DNA of 64,000 nucleotides from Brachyspira hampsonii (lineage in GTDB: Bacteria; Spirochaetota; Brachyspiria; Brachyspirales; Brachyspiraceae), in contig NZ_MDCO01000009.1 in the NCBI RefSeq assembly GCF_001746205.1, positions 186,001-250,000 on the forward strand. Reading direction: 5' to 3'. The translations under genes were made by a program, and so were the position numbers. The notes under the pieces were generated by a model. It was given only the letters and a program-made list of their open reading frames with translations. It searched no databases and was not told where the DNA came from. Of the stretch, positions 34,953 to 44,604 are shown piece after piece (the first letter of the stretch is position 1; each line of letters starts with the position of its first letter).

Positions 34953-36190
34953 GTAAAAATTATGATATTAAAACTTATTTGATTGCCTTAAATCAAATTG
35001 ATAAAGTAGGAGATAAAAGAATATCCGAACTTATTAATCATTATGAATCTGTAGAAAATATTTTTGAAGATAAAGAAGAAAACATTAGGGAATTATTAGA
35101 AAAAAAATTTAAATCTCAAATAGGCAGCTTTGATAAAAATGAGATATTAGATAAAGCAAATACAATAGTAGAAAAATCAAAAGATTATGGAATAGGAATA
35201 TTAGATTTATTTAATGAAGATTACCCATTTAATTTAAAACAAATAGATAATCCTCCTTATATACTTTATTACAAGGGGGATTTGAAAAAACTAAGAAGAA
35301 ATGCTATAGCTATAGTAGGTACAAGAGAGCCTACAAATGAAAGCCGTAAATATTCTTTTGAACTTGCAAGTAAATTATCATCTTTAAATATATCGGTTGT
35401 TTCCGGAATGGCTAAGGGAGTTGATAGAGAGGCACATCTTGGGGCTATATCATCTCATATTAATACTGTAGCTGTTTTGGGAAATGGTATAGATACAGTT
35501 TACCCTTCTGAAAATTTGCAGATATATAATAAATTATCAGAAAAAGGATTAATAGTAAGCGAATTTGAAATTGGAAGAAAACCAGATAGAATGAATTTCC
35601 CTAGAAGAAACAGAATAATATCAGGACTTTCTTATGCTGTTGTTATGGCGGAAGCTCCGAGTAAATCCGGTGCTTTAATTACAGTTGATTATGCTCTAAA
35701 TCAAGGCAGAGATGTTTATGTAGCTCCTTATGATGAGAAAAAAAACTGTTATTTCGGAAATCATAAATTATACAAAGACGGGGCGAAAATAGCATATAGT
35801 TATATGGATATACTAGAAGATTTTGATTCAATATTTTCAAATGATGATGATTATATAAAAATGAAATTAAAATATTTTGAAGGCGGAGAGATAAAATCTA
35901 AAGCCGTAAAAAATGATTCTATAAAAAATGAAAGCAATAAAGAAATAAAAAAAGAAGAAAATAAAAAAAAGAAAACTGAAAAACAAAATTATGAATCTAT
36001 TATAAGCGGTTTACAGGAAGATGAGTCATTGCTTTATAATATAATAAAACAAAATGATAAAATACATATTGATGAAATTATAGAAGAAAGCAAAATGAAA
36101 GTGCAGGCTGTAACTTCTATGCTAATGCAATTGGAAATAAAAGGGATTATAAAGCAGCTTTCAGGAAAATATTACACTATAGAAAAATAA
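34949..36190 (+). CDS. dprA: DNA-processing protein DprA
   Basis: A 413-residue protein that loads RecA on incoming single-stranded DNA during transformation or repair. The N-terminal helical part (LIALNQIDKVGDKRISELI) is followed by the Rossmann domain: YPFNLKQIDNPPYILYYKG, AIVGTREPT, VVSGMAKGVDREAH, VLGNGIDTVYP, FPRRNRIISGLS and SGALITVDYALNQGRDVY. A Lys/Glu-rich linker (about 300-345) leads to a C-terminal winged-helix (IDEIIEESKMKVQAVTSMLMQLEIKGIIKQL). The TTG start at 34949 has AGGA 8 bases upstream and overlaps the preceding stop (TTGA). topA follows, the common dprA-topA order. Confidence 0.93.
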   Translation: MSKNYDIKTYLIALNQIDKVGDKRISELINHYESVENIFEDKEENIRELLEKKFKSQIGSFDKNEILDKANTIVEKSKDYGIGILDLFNEDYPFNLKQIDNPPYILYYKGDLKKLRRNAIAIVGTREPTNESRKYSFELASKLSSLNISVVSGMAKGVDREAHLGAISSHINTVAVLGNGIDTVYPSENLQIYNKLSEKGLIVSEFEIGRKPDRMNFPRRNRIISGLSYAVVMAEAPSKSGALITVDYALNQGRDVYVAPYDEKKNCYFGNHKLYKDGAKIAYSYMDILEDFDSIFSNDDDYIKMKLKYFEGGEIKSKAVKNDSIKNESNKEIKKEENKKKKTEKQNYESIISGLQEDESLLYNIIKQNDKIHIDEIIEESKMKVQAVTSMLMQLEIKGIIKQLSGKYYTIEK

Positions 36191-36232
36191 AAAATATATA
36201 TAACTTTAGGATTTATAAAAGGAGATTTAACT

Positions 36233-38383
36233 ATGGCTACAACAACAGAGGAAAAAGTAAAAAAAACAGCATCTAAAAAGAAAAAGGACAAAAAAGAGTC
36301 TAAAAAGAAAAAACTTGTTATAGTGGAGTCTCCGGCAAAAGCTAAAACAATTAACAGATATTTAGGCTCTGATTATCTTGTAATGTCATCAATGGGGCAT
36401 TTAATAGATTTGCCTAGAAGCAGACTAGCTATAGATGTTGATCATGGCTTTGAACCTGAATACATCACAATAAGAGGAAGAGCTAAAATATTAAATGAAT
36501 TGAAGAAAGAAGCGAAAAAGGCTGAAGAGGTTTTATTAGCAGCCGACGATGATAGAGAGGGAGAAAGCATTGCTTGGCATATAGGAAACAAAATCAGAGG
36601 CGTTAACTCTGCTGTACCTATAAAAAGAATAGTTTTTCATGAGATAACTAAAGATGCATTAAAAGAAGCAATAGATCAGCCAAGAGATATAGATATTTCA
36701 AAGGTAAATGCTCAAAAGGCAAGAAGAGTATTAGACAGACTCATTGGTTATAATCTTAGCCCTTTGCTTTGGGAAAAAATAAAAAGAGGACTTTCAGCCG
36801 GACGAGTACAAAATGTTGCTTTGCTTATAATATGCAATAGAGAAGATGAAATTGAAACTTTTGTACCTGTAGAATATTGGACATTCGGAGTATTTTTAAA
36901 ACATAAAAATAAAGAGTTTTTAGCTGAACTTCAAAAATATAAAGGTGAGAAACCAGATTTAAAAACTAAGCAGGATGTTGATGATATAATGGAGCATCTT
37001 AAAGATAAAACTTATACAGTTTCAAGTATAGAGGTAAAAGACAGACTAAGAAACCCAACAGCTCCTTATACAACAAGTAAACTTCAGCAGGCGGCAAGCA
37101 GTGCATTGGGATATAGTGCCTCAAAAACTATGCAGGTAGCTCAATCACTTTATGAAGGAGTAGACATTGCAGGAGAAGCAACAGGTTTAATAACATATAT
37201 GCGTACTGACAGTGTAAGAATATCCCCTGTAGCTCAGGAACAGGCAAGAGAGTTTATAGAAAAAGAATATGGAAGTAATTATTTACCTAATGAAGCTCCT
37301 ACATACTCAGTAAAAAAGAATGCTCAGGATGCACACGAAGCTATAAGACCTACTAATGTATTTTTAACACCAGACAGTATTAAAGAATATTTAAAAACAG
37401 ATCAATATAAACTGTACAAACTTATATGGGAGAGATTTGTATCTTCTCAAATGCTTCCTGCAAAAATGAAAAATACAAGAGCAATCATAACAGCAGGAGA
37501 CTGTGAGTTTTCACTTTCTTCCTCAAAAATAGAATTTGACGGATTTATGAAAGTTCTTACAATAGATAAAGAAGATAAAGAAAAGGCTTCAAAAATGCCT
37601 AATTTATCAAAAGATGATGTTTGCGAATTTGTTGAAAATAATCCGCAGCAGCATTTCACTACGCCTCCTCCAAGATATACAGATGCTTCACTCGTTAAAA
37701 TACTAGAAGAATCTGGAATAGGAAGACCTTCTACTTATGCTCCTACTATTAAAACAATAATATCAAGGCATTATGTACAGAGAAAAGGAAAGCAGTTAAT
37801 ACCTACAGAATTGGGAAAACTTGTTAATGAACTTATAAGTGAAAATTTCCCAGAACTTGTAAATATTAACTTCACAGCTGATATGGAAAGTAAACTTGAT
37901 AAAATAGAAGACGATAATATAGAATGGAATAATATATTAAAAGAATTCTATCCTCATTTTTTGGATACATTGAAAACAGCTACTGAAAATATTAACAATA
38001 TGAAGGACTTTTTCAATGAGGAAACAGATTTTGTATGCGAGAAATGCGGCAAGAAAATGATTAAAAGACTTGGAAAATACGGCTATTTCATAGCATGTTC
38101 CGGATTTCCTGAATGTAAAAATACTAAAGGAATACCTTTTGGTGTATGTCCTAAATGCGGCGGAGATATTACTTTAAAAAGATCAAAAAGAGGAAGAGAA
38201 TTCTATGGCTGTTCTAATTATCCTAAATGCGATTTTGTAAGCTGGGATAAACCTCTTCAGGAACCTTGTCCTAAATGCGGAGGACTTATGGTTGAGAAGA
38301 ATATTAAAAACAAAGGATTGTTTAAAGTTTGTATCAAGGAAGATTGCGGTTATTCAGAGGAGATAAAAGAAGACGAAGAATAA
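36233..38383 (+). CDS. topA: DNA topoisomerase I
   Basis: A 716-residue type IA enzyme that relaxes negative supercoils. After a Lys-rich start, the Toprim domain shows VIVESPAKAKTI and LAADDDREGESIAWH. The catalytic tyrosine is in LITYMRTDSVRIS (about residue 322), and HEAIRPT and the GRPSTYAPTI motif are intact. Three C-terminal four-Cys zinc modules follow: CEKCGKKM with CSGFPECKN, CPKCGGDI with CSNYPKCDF, and CPKCGGLM with CIKEDCGYS. GGAGA precedes the ATG. The 3' end overlaps the amidase frame. Confidence 0.96.
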   Translation: MATTTEEKVKKTASKKKKDKKESKKKKLVIVESPAKAKTINRYLGSDYLVMSSMGHLIDLPRSRLAIDVDHGFEPEYITIRGRAKILNELKKEAKKAEEVLLAADDDREGESIAWHIGNKIRGVNSAVPIKRIVFHEITKDALKEAIDQPRDIDISKVNAQKARRVLDRLIGYNLSPLLWEKIKRGLSAGRVQNVALLIICNREDEIETFVPVEYWTFGVFLKHKNKEFLAELQKYKGEKPDLKTKQDVDDIMEHLKDKTYTVSSIEVKDRLRNPTAPYTTSKLQQAASSALGYSASKTMQVAQSLYEGVDIAGEATGLITYMRTDSVRISPVAQEQAREFIEKEYGSNYLPNEAPTYSVKKNAQDAHEAIRPTNVFLTPDSIKEYLKTDQYKLYKLIWERFVSSQMLPAKMKNTRAIITAGDCEFSLSSSKIEFDGFMKVLTIDKEDKEKASKMPNLSKDDVCEFVENNPQQHFTTPPPRYTDASLVKILEESGIGRPSTYAPTIKTIISRHYVQRKGKQLIPTELGKLVNELISENFPELVNINFTADMESKLDKIEDDNIEWNNILKEFYPHFLDTLKTATENINNMKDFFNEETDFVCEKCGKKMIKRLGKYGYFIACSGFPECKNTKGIPFGVCPKCGGDITLKRSKRGREFYGCSNYPKCDFVSWDKPLQEPCPKCGGLMVEKNIKNKGLFKVCIKEDCGYSEEIKEDEE

Positions 38384-39273
38384 CATTATTTTTCATTATT
38401 GTATTAGCTCTGTTTAATACTTATTTAGTTTATGCACAGAATAATGATAAAATAAAACTAAATAATCTAAATATAAAAGTAGAGGATTTGAAAGAGGCTT
38501 TTAATCCTGCAGTAAGTAAATTTAACGAAAAAACTATATCGACAATAATTATAGATCCAGGACATGGCGGAAAAGACCCCGGAGCTATTGGGGTAAATAA
38601 ATTATATGAAAAAGATATAGTTCTTTCTTTTTCTTTAGAATTAAAAGAAGAGTTAGAAGAATTACTCCCAGATGTAAAAATAGTCTTAACGCGTACTAAT
38701 GATATATATCCTACACTTGAAGAGCGCTTTAAGATAGCAAATGAGGCTGCTAAAATAAATACGGATAAATCCAAAAATGCATTATTTGTAAGCGTGCATG
38801 CCAATGCATCATTCAGTACAAGTGCCAGAGGTTTTGAGGCTTATTTTGTTAGTGCTCAGGAATCAAGCGAATATGCTAGGGCTGTATCTATGTTTGAAAA
38901 TGATGCTTTGGTAAAATTTGATAATATAGACACTTCAAAATATGAAAATGATTCTTCTCAAATTACACATAATTACATGCTTGTAGAACAATATCAAAAA
39001 GAAAGTAAATTATTAGCAGAATCAATTACAGAAGAGGTTCTTAAAGTATCAGGAGTTGCAAGAAGAACAAGACCTGTACAAAATGCTTTATTTTATGTAT
39101 TAAAAGGTGCTGTTATGCCTTCCACATTAATAGAATTAGGATTTATCACAAATCCAGAAGATGCTAAACTTATGAATACAAAAGAGACAAGGCTAAAAAT
39201 GGTAAAAGCAACAGCTAAAGGTATAAAGCAATACATAGAACTCTTTGAAAAGACTAAAGGTTTTACAAAATAA
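38329..39273 (+). CDS. N-acetylmuramoyl-L-alanine amidase (Amidase_3)
   Basis: A peptidoglycan amidase of about 310 residues with a signal helix (RRRRITLFFIIVLALFNTYLVYA). The Zn-dependent catalytic domain shows IIIDPGHGGKDPGAIG (His ligand), a Glu in NKLYEKDIVL, FVSVHANAS (second His), and the catalytic Glu in PSTLIELGFITNPEDA. It cleaves the bond between muramic acid and stem peptide in the periplasm. No ATG start exists: the frame opens with TTG at 38329 inside topA, 55 bases before the topA stop; TTG at 38344 is an alternative. Either way translation must be coupled to topA. Confidence 0.88.
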   Translation: MYQGRLRLFRGDKRRRRITLFFIIVLALFNTYLVYAQNNDKIKLNNLNIKVEDLKEAFNPAVSKFNEKTISTIIIDPGHGGKDPGAIGVNKLYEKDIVLSFSLELKEELEELLPDVKIVLTRTNDIYPTLEERFKIANEAAKINTDKSKNALFVSVHANASFSTSARGFEAYFVSAQESSEYARAVSMFENDALVKFDNIDTSKYENDSSQITHNYMLVEQYQKESKLLAESITEEVLKVSGVARRTRPVQNALFYVLKGAVMPSTLIELGFITNPEDAKLMNTKETRLKMVKATAKGIKQYIELFEKTKGFTK

Positions 39274-39285
39274 AATATTAAACAT

Positions 39286-39330
39286 AAAAATTAAGAGAAA
39301 GGGTTTTATATTAAACACCCCTTCTCTTAA
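39286..39330 (-). terminator. Terminator of polA
   Basis: TTAAGAGAA...GGG (39330-39318 read on the minus strand) pairs with CCC...TTCTCTTAA (39303-39291), followed by five T. The plus strand lacks a T run, so the amidase gene may read into it. Confidence 0.7.
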
Positions 39331-39338
39331 ATTAAAAA

Positions 39339-42128
39339 TTAATGAACTTCTCCCCAACTCATACCTTTATGTATATCAACTGTTATAGGAACATTAGTTT
39401 TTACAGAATGCTCCATTATCTCTTTCATTATAGTCATAGCCTTATCTGCCTCTTTTTCTGAAACTTCAACTACTAATTCATCATGAACTTGCATAACTAT
39501 TTTGGCAGTTTTTAAATGATTCTTAAATTCTTTATGTATAGCAACCATAGCCACCTTTATCATATCAGCAGCACTTCCCTGAATAAGAGTATTTAAAGCC
39601 ATTCTCTCAGCCTCATTTCTAGCCATAGAATTAGAAGAGTTTATAGTTTTGGATAAATCTCTAATCCTTCCGCACATAGTTCGTACATAGCCTTTATTTC
39701 TTACTTCCTCAACAACTTCCTCGCAGAAAGGTTTTACTCTTGAATAAGTAGAAAAATATCCCTTTATAAAATCATCTGCTTCTTTGCGTTTTATGCCAAG
39801 CTCTTTTGAAAGTCCGAATGCTGTTTTACCATATATTATAGAAAAGTTTATTATTTTGGCAATATTTCTCATTGAGGCAGTTACATGATCTTTACTTACA
39901 GAATATATTTTCATTGCTGTTTTTCTGTGAATATCATCATTATTTTTGAATGCTTCTACTAATGCAGGATCATTACTAAAATGTGCTAATAGTCTCAATT
40001 CTATTTGAGAATAGTCGGCTGCTATAAGCAAATTTCCTTTCTCTGCTATGAATGTATTTCTTATCTCTCTGCCCTCTTCTCCTCTCACTGGAATATTCTG
40101 CAAATTAGGCTCTGATGATGATAATCTGCCTGTAGCTGTTACAGTTTGATTGAATGAAGCATGTATTCTTCCTGTTTTTTCATTTATTAAAGTAGGAAAT
40201 ACATCAAGATAAGTATTTTTTAATTTTGCGTATTTTCTATATGTAAGCATATACTCAGCTATTTTATATTTCTGTGATAATTCTGTTAATACTTCCTCAT
40301 CAGTAGAAAATCCTGTTTTAGTTTTTTTTGTAGGAGGTATTCCCATTTTGTCAAATAATATATATTCAAGCTGTTTAGGAGACTGAATATTAAACTCTTC
40401 TCCTGCTTCTTCATATATTTTTTTCTTTGTTTTTTCTAAAAGAGAAGAGTATTCATCGGATAATGATTTCATTTTTTCGCTGCTTATATATACTCCGTCA
40501 AACTCCATATCAGCAAGTACGCTTACAAGAGGCATTTCTATATTAAAAAATAATTCCTCAAGATTATGTGTTTTTAAAAGAGGAGCAAAGCATTCATAAA
40601 ATCTGAATGTTATATCTGCATCTTCGCATGCATATTCAACAACATCTTTTAAAGGCACGTCCAATAAAGTTTTTTTGGCATTATCTGTTATATCGCTGTA
40701 CTTAATAGTATTGTATGAAAGATATCCTATAGCCAAATCGTCCATATTATATCTTCCTCTTGTTGGGTTAATCAAATATGCAGCTACCATAGTATCAAAA
40801 TACATATTTCCAAAACTTTTATTGATAGCCCTCATCATTTTGTATTCATATTTAAGATTATGCCCTATAACTTTTATATCTTCTTTGGCTAAAGTTTCAA
40901 ATACCATATTTAAGCATTTATCTTTATCTATATTTGTTCTTCCGCTTAAATCTAAATAAAATGCTTCATTAGACCTTATTGCAAAAGATATTCCTATTAT
41001 AGTATCTTTAAATACATCAAGACCTGTAGTTTCAAAATCTACACATACTAATTTTTTACTATTAATATCATTTAATAAATTTTTAAGTTCTGTTTCATTT
41101 TCTATTAAATAATAGCTTGCTTTATTATCTTTGGCACTGAGTATTGGGCTTTCTTCTTTTTCTTCTTTTTTATCTTCTTTATTTTCTCTTTCTTTAGATG
41201 ATGCATCATTATTTTTTGATATTTTAACCTTTTCTTCTTTTTTGCTGATTACTCCATATATATAAGAATTAATTTTATCTCTTATTTGTCTTAATTCTAG
41301 TTCATCTAATATTTTATTAACTTCTTCAATATTTATTTTATTTTTTGCTATCTCATTATAATCCAAATTAAAATCTTTTATATTTTTTTCTATGGTAGCA
41401 AGTTTATAACTCATATATGCCATGTCTTTTGATTCTATTAATTTTTCCTGCACTTTTCCTTTAATAGAATCAATATTTTCATATATACCGTCCAAACTTT
41501 TATACTCTTCAAGAAGTTTTAAAGCGGTTTTCTCCCCTACTCCCTTAACTCCCGGTATATTATCAGAAGCGTCCCCCATTAAAGCAAGTAAATCTATTAT
41601 CTGATTAGGATAAACTCCCCTCTTTTCCTTAACAGTCTCTTCATCATACTCCATAAGCTCATTATCTTTATTGCTAGCCACCACTCTAACATCGTCGCAT
41701 ACAAGCTGAAGTATGTCTTTATCTGGAGAGTAAATAATAGTTTTTATATTCTCTTTTTTATTTTTTTCAGCAATAGTTCCTACAATATCATCAGCCTCAT
41801 AATTATCAAGCACTATTCTTGATATTCCTAAAGCATCTATCAAATTATAAAGTATAGGTATCTGACTTCTCAAATCATCAGGCATACTTTCTCTGTTTTC
41901 TTTATACTCTTTATATATTTCATTTCTAAATGTTTTTCTTGAGCTGTCCAAAGCTATAGCCGTATATTCTGCAGGATATGTATTAATAAGCGAGAAGTAA
42001 GTTCTCATAAAACCGTTAATAGATGAAACATTCTGCCCCTTAGAGTTTAAAAGAGGTCTTTTCAAAAAAATAAAATGGTATCTGTAAAGTATACCAAAAG
42101 CGTCAATAATAAGAAATGTCTTTTTCAT
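39339..42128 (-). CDS. polA: DNA polymerase I
   Basis: A 929-residue enzyme with three domains. Residues 1 to about 290 are the 5'-3' exonuclease (RYHFIFLKRPLLNSKG, DNYEADDIVGTIA, GDASDNIPGVKGVGEKTA). A Lys/Glu linker at about 295-325 is followed by the 3'-5' exonuclease with intact metal residues: VDFETTGLD, IGHNLKYEYKMM and YACEDADIT. The polymerase part has TATGRLSSSEPNLQNIPVR, ADYSQIELRLLAH, RNIAKIINFSIIYGKTAFGLS and VMQVHDELVVEV. Proofreading therefore looks active, unlike in several low-GC bacteria. It repairs DNA and removes RNA primers. Confidence 0.97.
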   Translation of the reverse strand: MKKTFLIIDAFGILYRYHFIFLKRPLLNSKGQNVSSINGFMRTYFSLINTYPAEYTAIALDSSRKTFRNEIYKEYKENRESMPDDLRSQIPILYNLIDALGISRIVLDNYEADDIVGTIAEKNKKENIKTIIYSPDKDILQLVCDDVRVVASNKDNELMEYDEETVKEKRGVYPNQIIDLLALMGDASDNIPGVKGVGEKTALKLLEEYKSLDGIYENIDSIKGKVQEKLIESKDMAYMSYKLATIEKNIKDFNLDYNEIAKNKINIEEVNKILDELELRQIRDKINSYIYGVISKKEEKVKISKNNDASSKERENKEDKKEEKEESPILSAKDNKASYYLIENETELKNLLNDINSKKLVCVDFETTGLDVFKDTIIGISFAIRSNEAFYLDLSGRTNIDKDKCLNMVFETLAKEDIKVIGHNLKYEYKMMRAINKSFGNMYFDTMVAAYLINPTRGRYNMDDLAIGYLSYNTIKYSDITDNAKKTLLDVPLKDVVEYACEDADITFRFYECFAPLLKTHNLEELFFNIEMPLVSVLADMEFDGVYISSEKMKSLSDEYSSLLEKTKKKIYEEAGEEFNIQSPKQLEYILFDKMGIPPTKKTKTGFSTDEEVLTELSQKYKIAEYMLTYRKYAKLKNTYLDVFPTLINEKTGRIHASFNQTVTATGRLSSSEPNLQNIPVRGEEGREIRNTFIAEKGNLLIAADYSQIELRLLAHFSNDPALVEAFKNNDDIHRKTAMKIYSVSKDHVTASMRNIAKIINFSIIYGKTAFGLSKELGIKRKEADDFIKGYFSTYSRVKPFCEEVVEEVRNKGYVRTMCGRIRDLSKTINSSNSMARNEAERMALNTLIQGSAADMIKVAMVAIHKEFKNHLKTAKIVMQVHDELVVEVSEKEADKAMTIMKEIMEHSVKTNVPITVDIHKGMSWGEVH

Positions 42129-42172
42129 AATATTTCCATAATTGTTTTTTAATAGATTACATAACTTAATTA

Positions 42173-43513
42173 TTATCGTAATTTTGCAGAAACATTTACA
42201 AAATATTCTCTGCTTGATATAGGATAACCCTTAATTGTTTCATATTTAACATCTAATACATTTTTAACTCCAAATTTTAAAGATGTATATTTCTTAAATA
42301 CAAATGAACTTATAATATCAAAAGTAGTATATGATTTATCAACTTCAGATTTTGTTGTATTATTATATTGATCTCCTATATATTGTACATTAAAAAGTAT
42401 GCTTGATTCAAAATCACTATTTTGACTATATATATATTCTAATGAAGTATTGAATTGATGTCTCGGAAGTCCGGGTAAATCATTATTATTCACACTTACA
42501 TTATATAAATTTTTACCAACCAAATATGAATAATTCCCCTTTATTCTTATAGTTGAACTAATATCCTTTATTGGTATGTTAAATATTATACTAGTTTTAC
42601 TTCCTTGCGTTGTTATATATTGATTATTATTTGTAAGTAAATCTTTTTTAGAACTTATAAAATACAGAGCTTCCAGAGTAACTATATCATGAGGCTTTAA
42701 TGATATCCCTATATTTCCTCCCTGATAAATATTCTGATTTTTTATATTATTAGTATAACCTTTATTAAGCATTGCAATATCTGTCTGCATATTAACAAAA
42801 TACTTTCCTGTTAAACTTATTTGTTTTACCGGATTTAATTTGAAATTTACATCTCCGTTTATATATGATCTGAAATCAGCAGTTTTACTTTTCTTTCCGC
42901 TGAATCCTCTTTCCTCTCCTGAAGTATCTAAATTAAATTTCAATGAACTGTTATTTTGATTCTTTAAATTATATTCAAGTACATTCATCTTACCAGAAGA
43001 TTTACTTTCATTAGTCTGTGTTTTCACATATTTAATAGTTTTATCTGATTCAAGCTGAACATCTTTTAATAAATTCACATACAAAAGCTCTTCATATTCA
43101 GAATATTTTTTACTTAAAATATTATATACAATACTCCCGATTGATCCGTAATAATCTATATAAATTGAATCTATATCATCTTTATTATATAAAAATAAAT
43201 ATACTCTTTTTTCCTCATTATTAAGAACTTTCCCATTCAATATAAATGTAGACTGAGAGTATACTGTTTTATTTTTTATATCTATACCTGAATATTCTTT
43301 TATTAATTCTGCTGTATTTTTTGCTTTAGAAGATTTTATTTGATTTTTGCTTATATTGATTGATCTGTCTAAAAGAAATCCTTTTTCTTTATGAGATGCT
43401 TGAATCTCATTTGTTTCATCTTGCATTATTTTATCATCAAATGTATTTTCATCTTCTGCATAAATATGAAAAGACAGAAACATATATAGCAATATAAATA
43501 AAAATACAGGCAT
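42173..43513 (-). CDS. Compact TonB-dependent-receptor-like outer-membrane protein
   Basis: A 446-residue exported protein (signal ending SFHIYA). Residues about 50-150 resemble a plug: INISKNQIKSSKAKNTAELIKEYSGIDI and the following IYIDYYGSIGSIVYNILSKK. From about residue 175 to the end are alternating amphipathic strands, and the C-terminus LKFGVKNVLDVKYETIKGYPIS then SREYFVNVSAKLR is the typical end of TonB-dependent receptors. With only about 270 residues for strands it is much shorter than the usual 22-strand barrel, so it may be a reduced form or carry an internal deletion. The substrate is unknown. AGGAA precedes the ATG. Confidence 0.7.
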   Translation of the reverse strand: MPVFLFILLYMFLSFHIYAEDENTFDDKIMQDETNEIQASHKEKGFLLDRSINISKNQIKSSKAKNTAELIKEYSGIDIKNKTVYSQSTFILNGKVLNNEEKRVYLFLYNKDDIDSIYIDYYGSIGSIVYNILSKKYSEYEELLYVNLLKDVQLESDKTIKYVKTQTNESKSSGKMNVLEYNLKNQNNSSLKFNLDTSGEERGFSGKKSKTADFRSYINGDVNFKLNPVKQISLTGKYFVNMQTDIAMLNKGYTNNIKNQNIYQGGNIGISLKPHDIVTLEALYFISSKKDLLTNNNQYITTQGSKTSIIFNIPIKDISSTIRIKGNYSYLVGKNLYNVSVNNNDLPGLPRHQFNTSLEYIYSQNSDFESSILFNVQYIGDQYNNTTKSEVDKSYTTFDIISSFVFKKYTSLKFGVKNVLDVKYETIKGYPISSREYFVNVSAKLR

Positions 43514-43624
43514 ATTTTTAATTCCTATCTTATTTTTTTATATAGTTACAAAATATATAGAATTAAACCAATAAAATAGAAATTTGAAAAATTAACATTT
43601 ATAAAAGAAATTTACATACTATAA

Positions 43625-44068
43625 TTATTTAAGAATATTTTTTATAATAGTGAATGTTTTGTAAAATTTACTATCATAATTATATGTAAAAGGCTCTTCA
43701 TTTGGGAATAGTAATATGAATCTGATGATATAAACTATTATAAAAATTAGTAATATATTTATTATAATATAATTATTATAATAAATATAATTTGCAATTT
43801 TGAATCTTTTTCTAAAAATTACTGCAAAGAAAATAATACTTGGAAATATGAATAGCGGATGATAATAAAAAGCCTTTTTAAAATCTAATTTCAAAATTTC
43901 TATATGTGCTCTTGTCATTCCGCATCCGGGACATGGAAATCCTGTAACATTTCTAATCATGCATAATTCATCTATAGGAATAGAATATATATTAGAAGAT
44001 TTATTACTATCAGAATTTATAAAAAATGCTGTAAAAAATATTAATATAAGTTTTAAAATTTTTATCAT
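43625..44068 (-). CDS. DUF2752 membrane protein
   Basis: A 147-residue protein with three hydrophobic segments. The stretch NVTGFPCPGCGMTRAHIEI (about residues 45-63) is the DUF2752 signature (C-P-x-CG-x-TRA). Function unknown; members are small inner-membrane proteins. It has no clear ribosome site before its ATG. Neighbours are the TonB-type receptor and flgJ, each with intergenic gaps, so no operon can be claimed. Confidence 0.85.
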   Translation of the reverse strand: MIKILKLILIFFTAFFINSDSNKSSNIYSIPIDELCMIRNVTGFPCPGCGMTRAHIEILKLDFKKAFYYHPLFIFPSIIFFAVIFRKRFKIANYIYYNNYIIINILLIFIIVYIIRFILLFPNEEPFTYNYDSKFYKTFTIIKNILK

Positions 44069-44104
44069 AATATTAAATTATTATGCTTATAAATCAAAAC
44101 TATA

Positions 44105-44488
44105 TTATACATATTTTTCCATTTGATTATATATGATATCAGCAAGACCAAAAGTTTTTGTTTTTGAGAATTCTTTAGCATACTCATCATAAAGCATGTC
44201 TTCAAATATCTGTTCTGCCATACCACCATCTATTAAACCGCTTTTATCTACAGTTTTTCTCATCTCTTTAAGCATTTGATTAATCATCAAAGCTTCAAAA
44301 TCTTCAGATACTTGTCTTAGACGCTTTTTTTCAAAATCTTTATTATATTTAGATACTGCCTCATTAACATTTTCTGTATTTGTATCCTCTATAGAGAATT
44401 TAGCATTTCCATATTGTTTTTTAGCATTTTCTAATTTAGTCAAATTGGCATTGCCCATACTTAAATTATATTTATCGCTTATATTCAT
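44105..44488 (-). CDS. flgJ: Flagellar rod-binding protein FlgJ (N-terminal domain only)
   Basis: A 127-residue rod-capping protein: RQVSEDFEALMINQMLKEMRKTV, then GLIDGGMAEQIFEDMLYDEYAKEFS and TFGLADIIYNQM are the Rod-binding domain. The peptidoglycan-hydrolase half found in enterobacterial FlgJ is absent, as usual in spirochaetes. It assists rod assembly through the wall for the periplasmic flagella. The frame opens at 44497 (MYIM...), but AGGA lies 9-10 bases before the ATG at 44488, which is preferred. No other flagellar gene is adjacent. Confidence 0.87.
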   Translation of the reverse strand: MNISDKYNLSMGNANLTKLENAKKQYGNAKFSIEDTNTENVNEAVSKYNKDFEKKRLRQVSEDFEALMINQMLKEMRKTVDKSGLIDGGMAEQIFEDMLYDEYAKEFSKTKTFGLADIIYNQMEKYV

Positions 44489-44557
44489 AATATACATTTC
44501 CTATAATAAAATTATATCATTAACTATATCGGAAATGATTAAAAATATATTAGCAAT

Positions 44558-44590
44558 AAAAAAGTCTGAACCATTAAAGATTCAGACTTT
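44558..44590 (-). terminator. Terminator of the chemoreceptor gene
   Basis: Perfect 10-bp stem AAAGTCTGAA/TTCAGACTTT with a 10-base loop, followed on the minus strand by six T. Confidence 0.9.
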
Positions 44591-44604
44591 ATATTTTATA
44601 ATAA

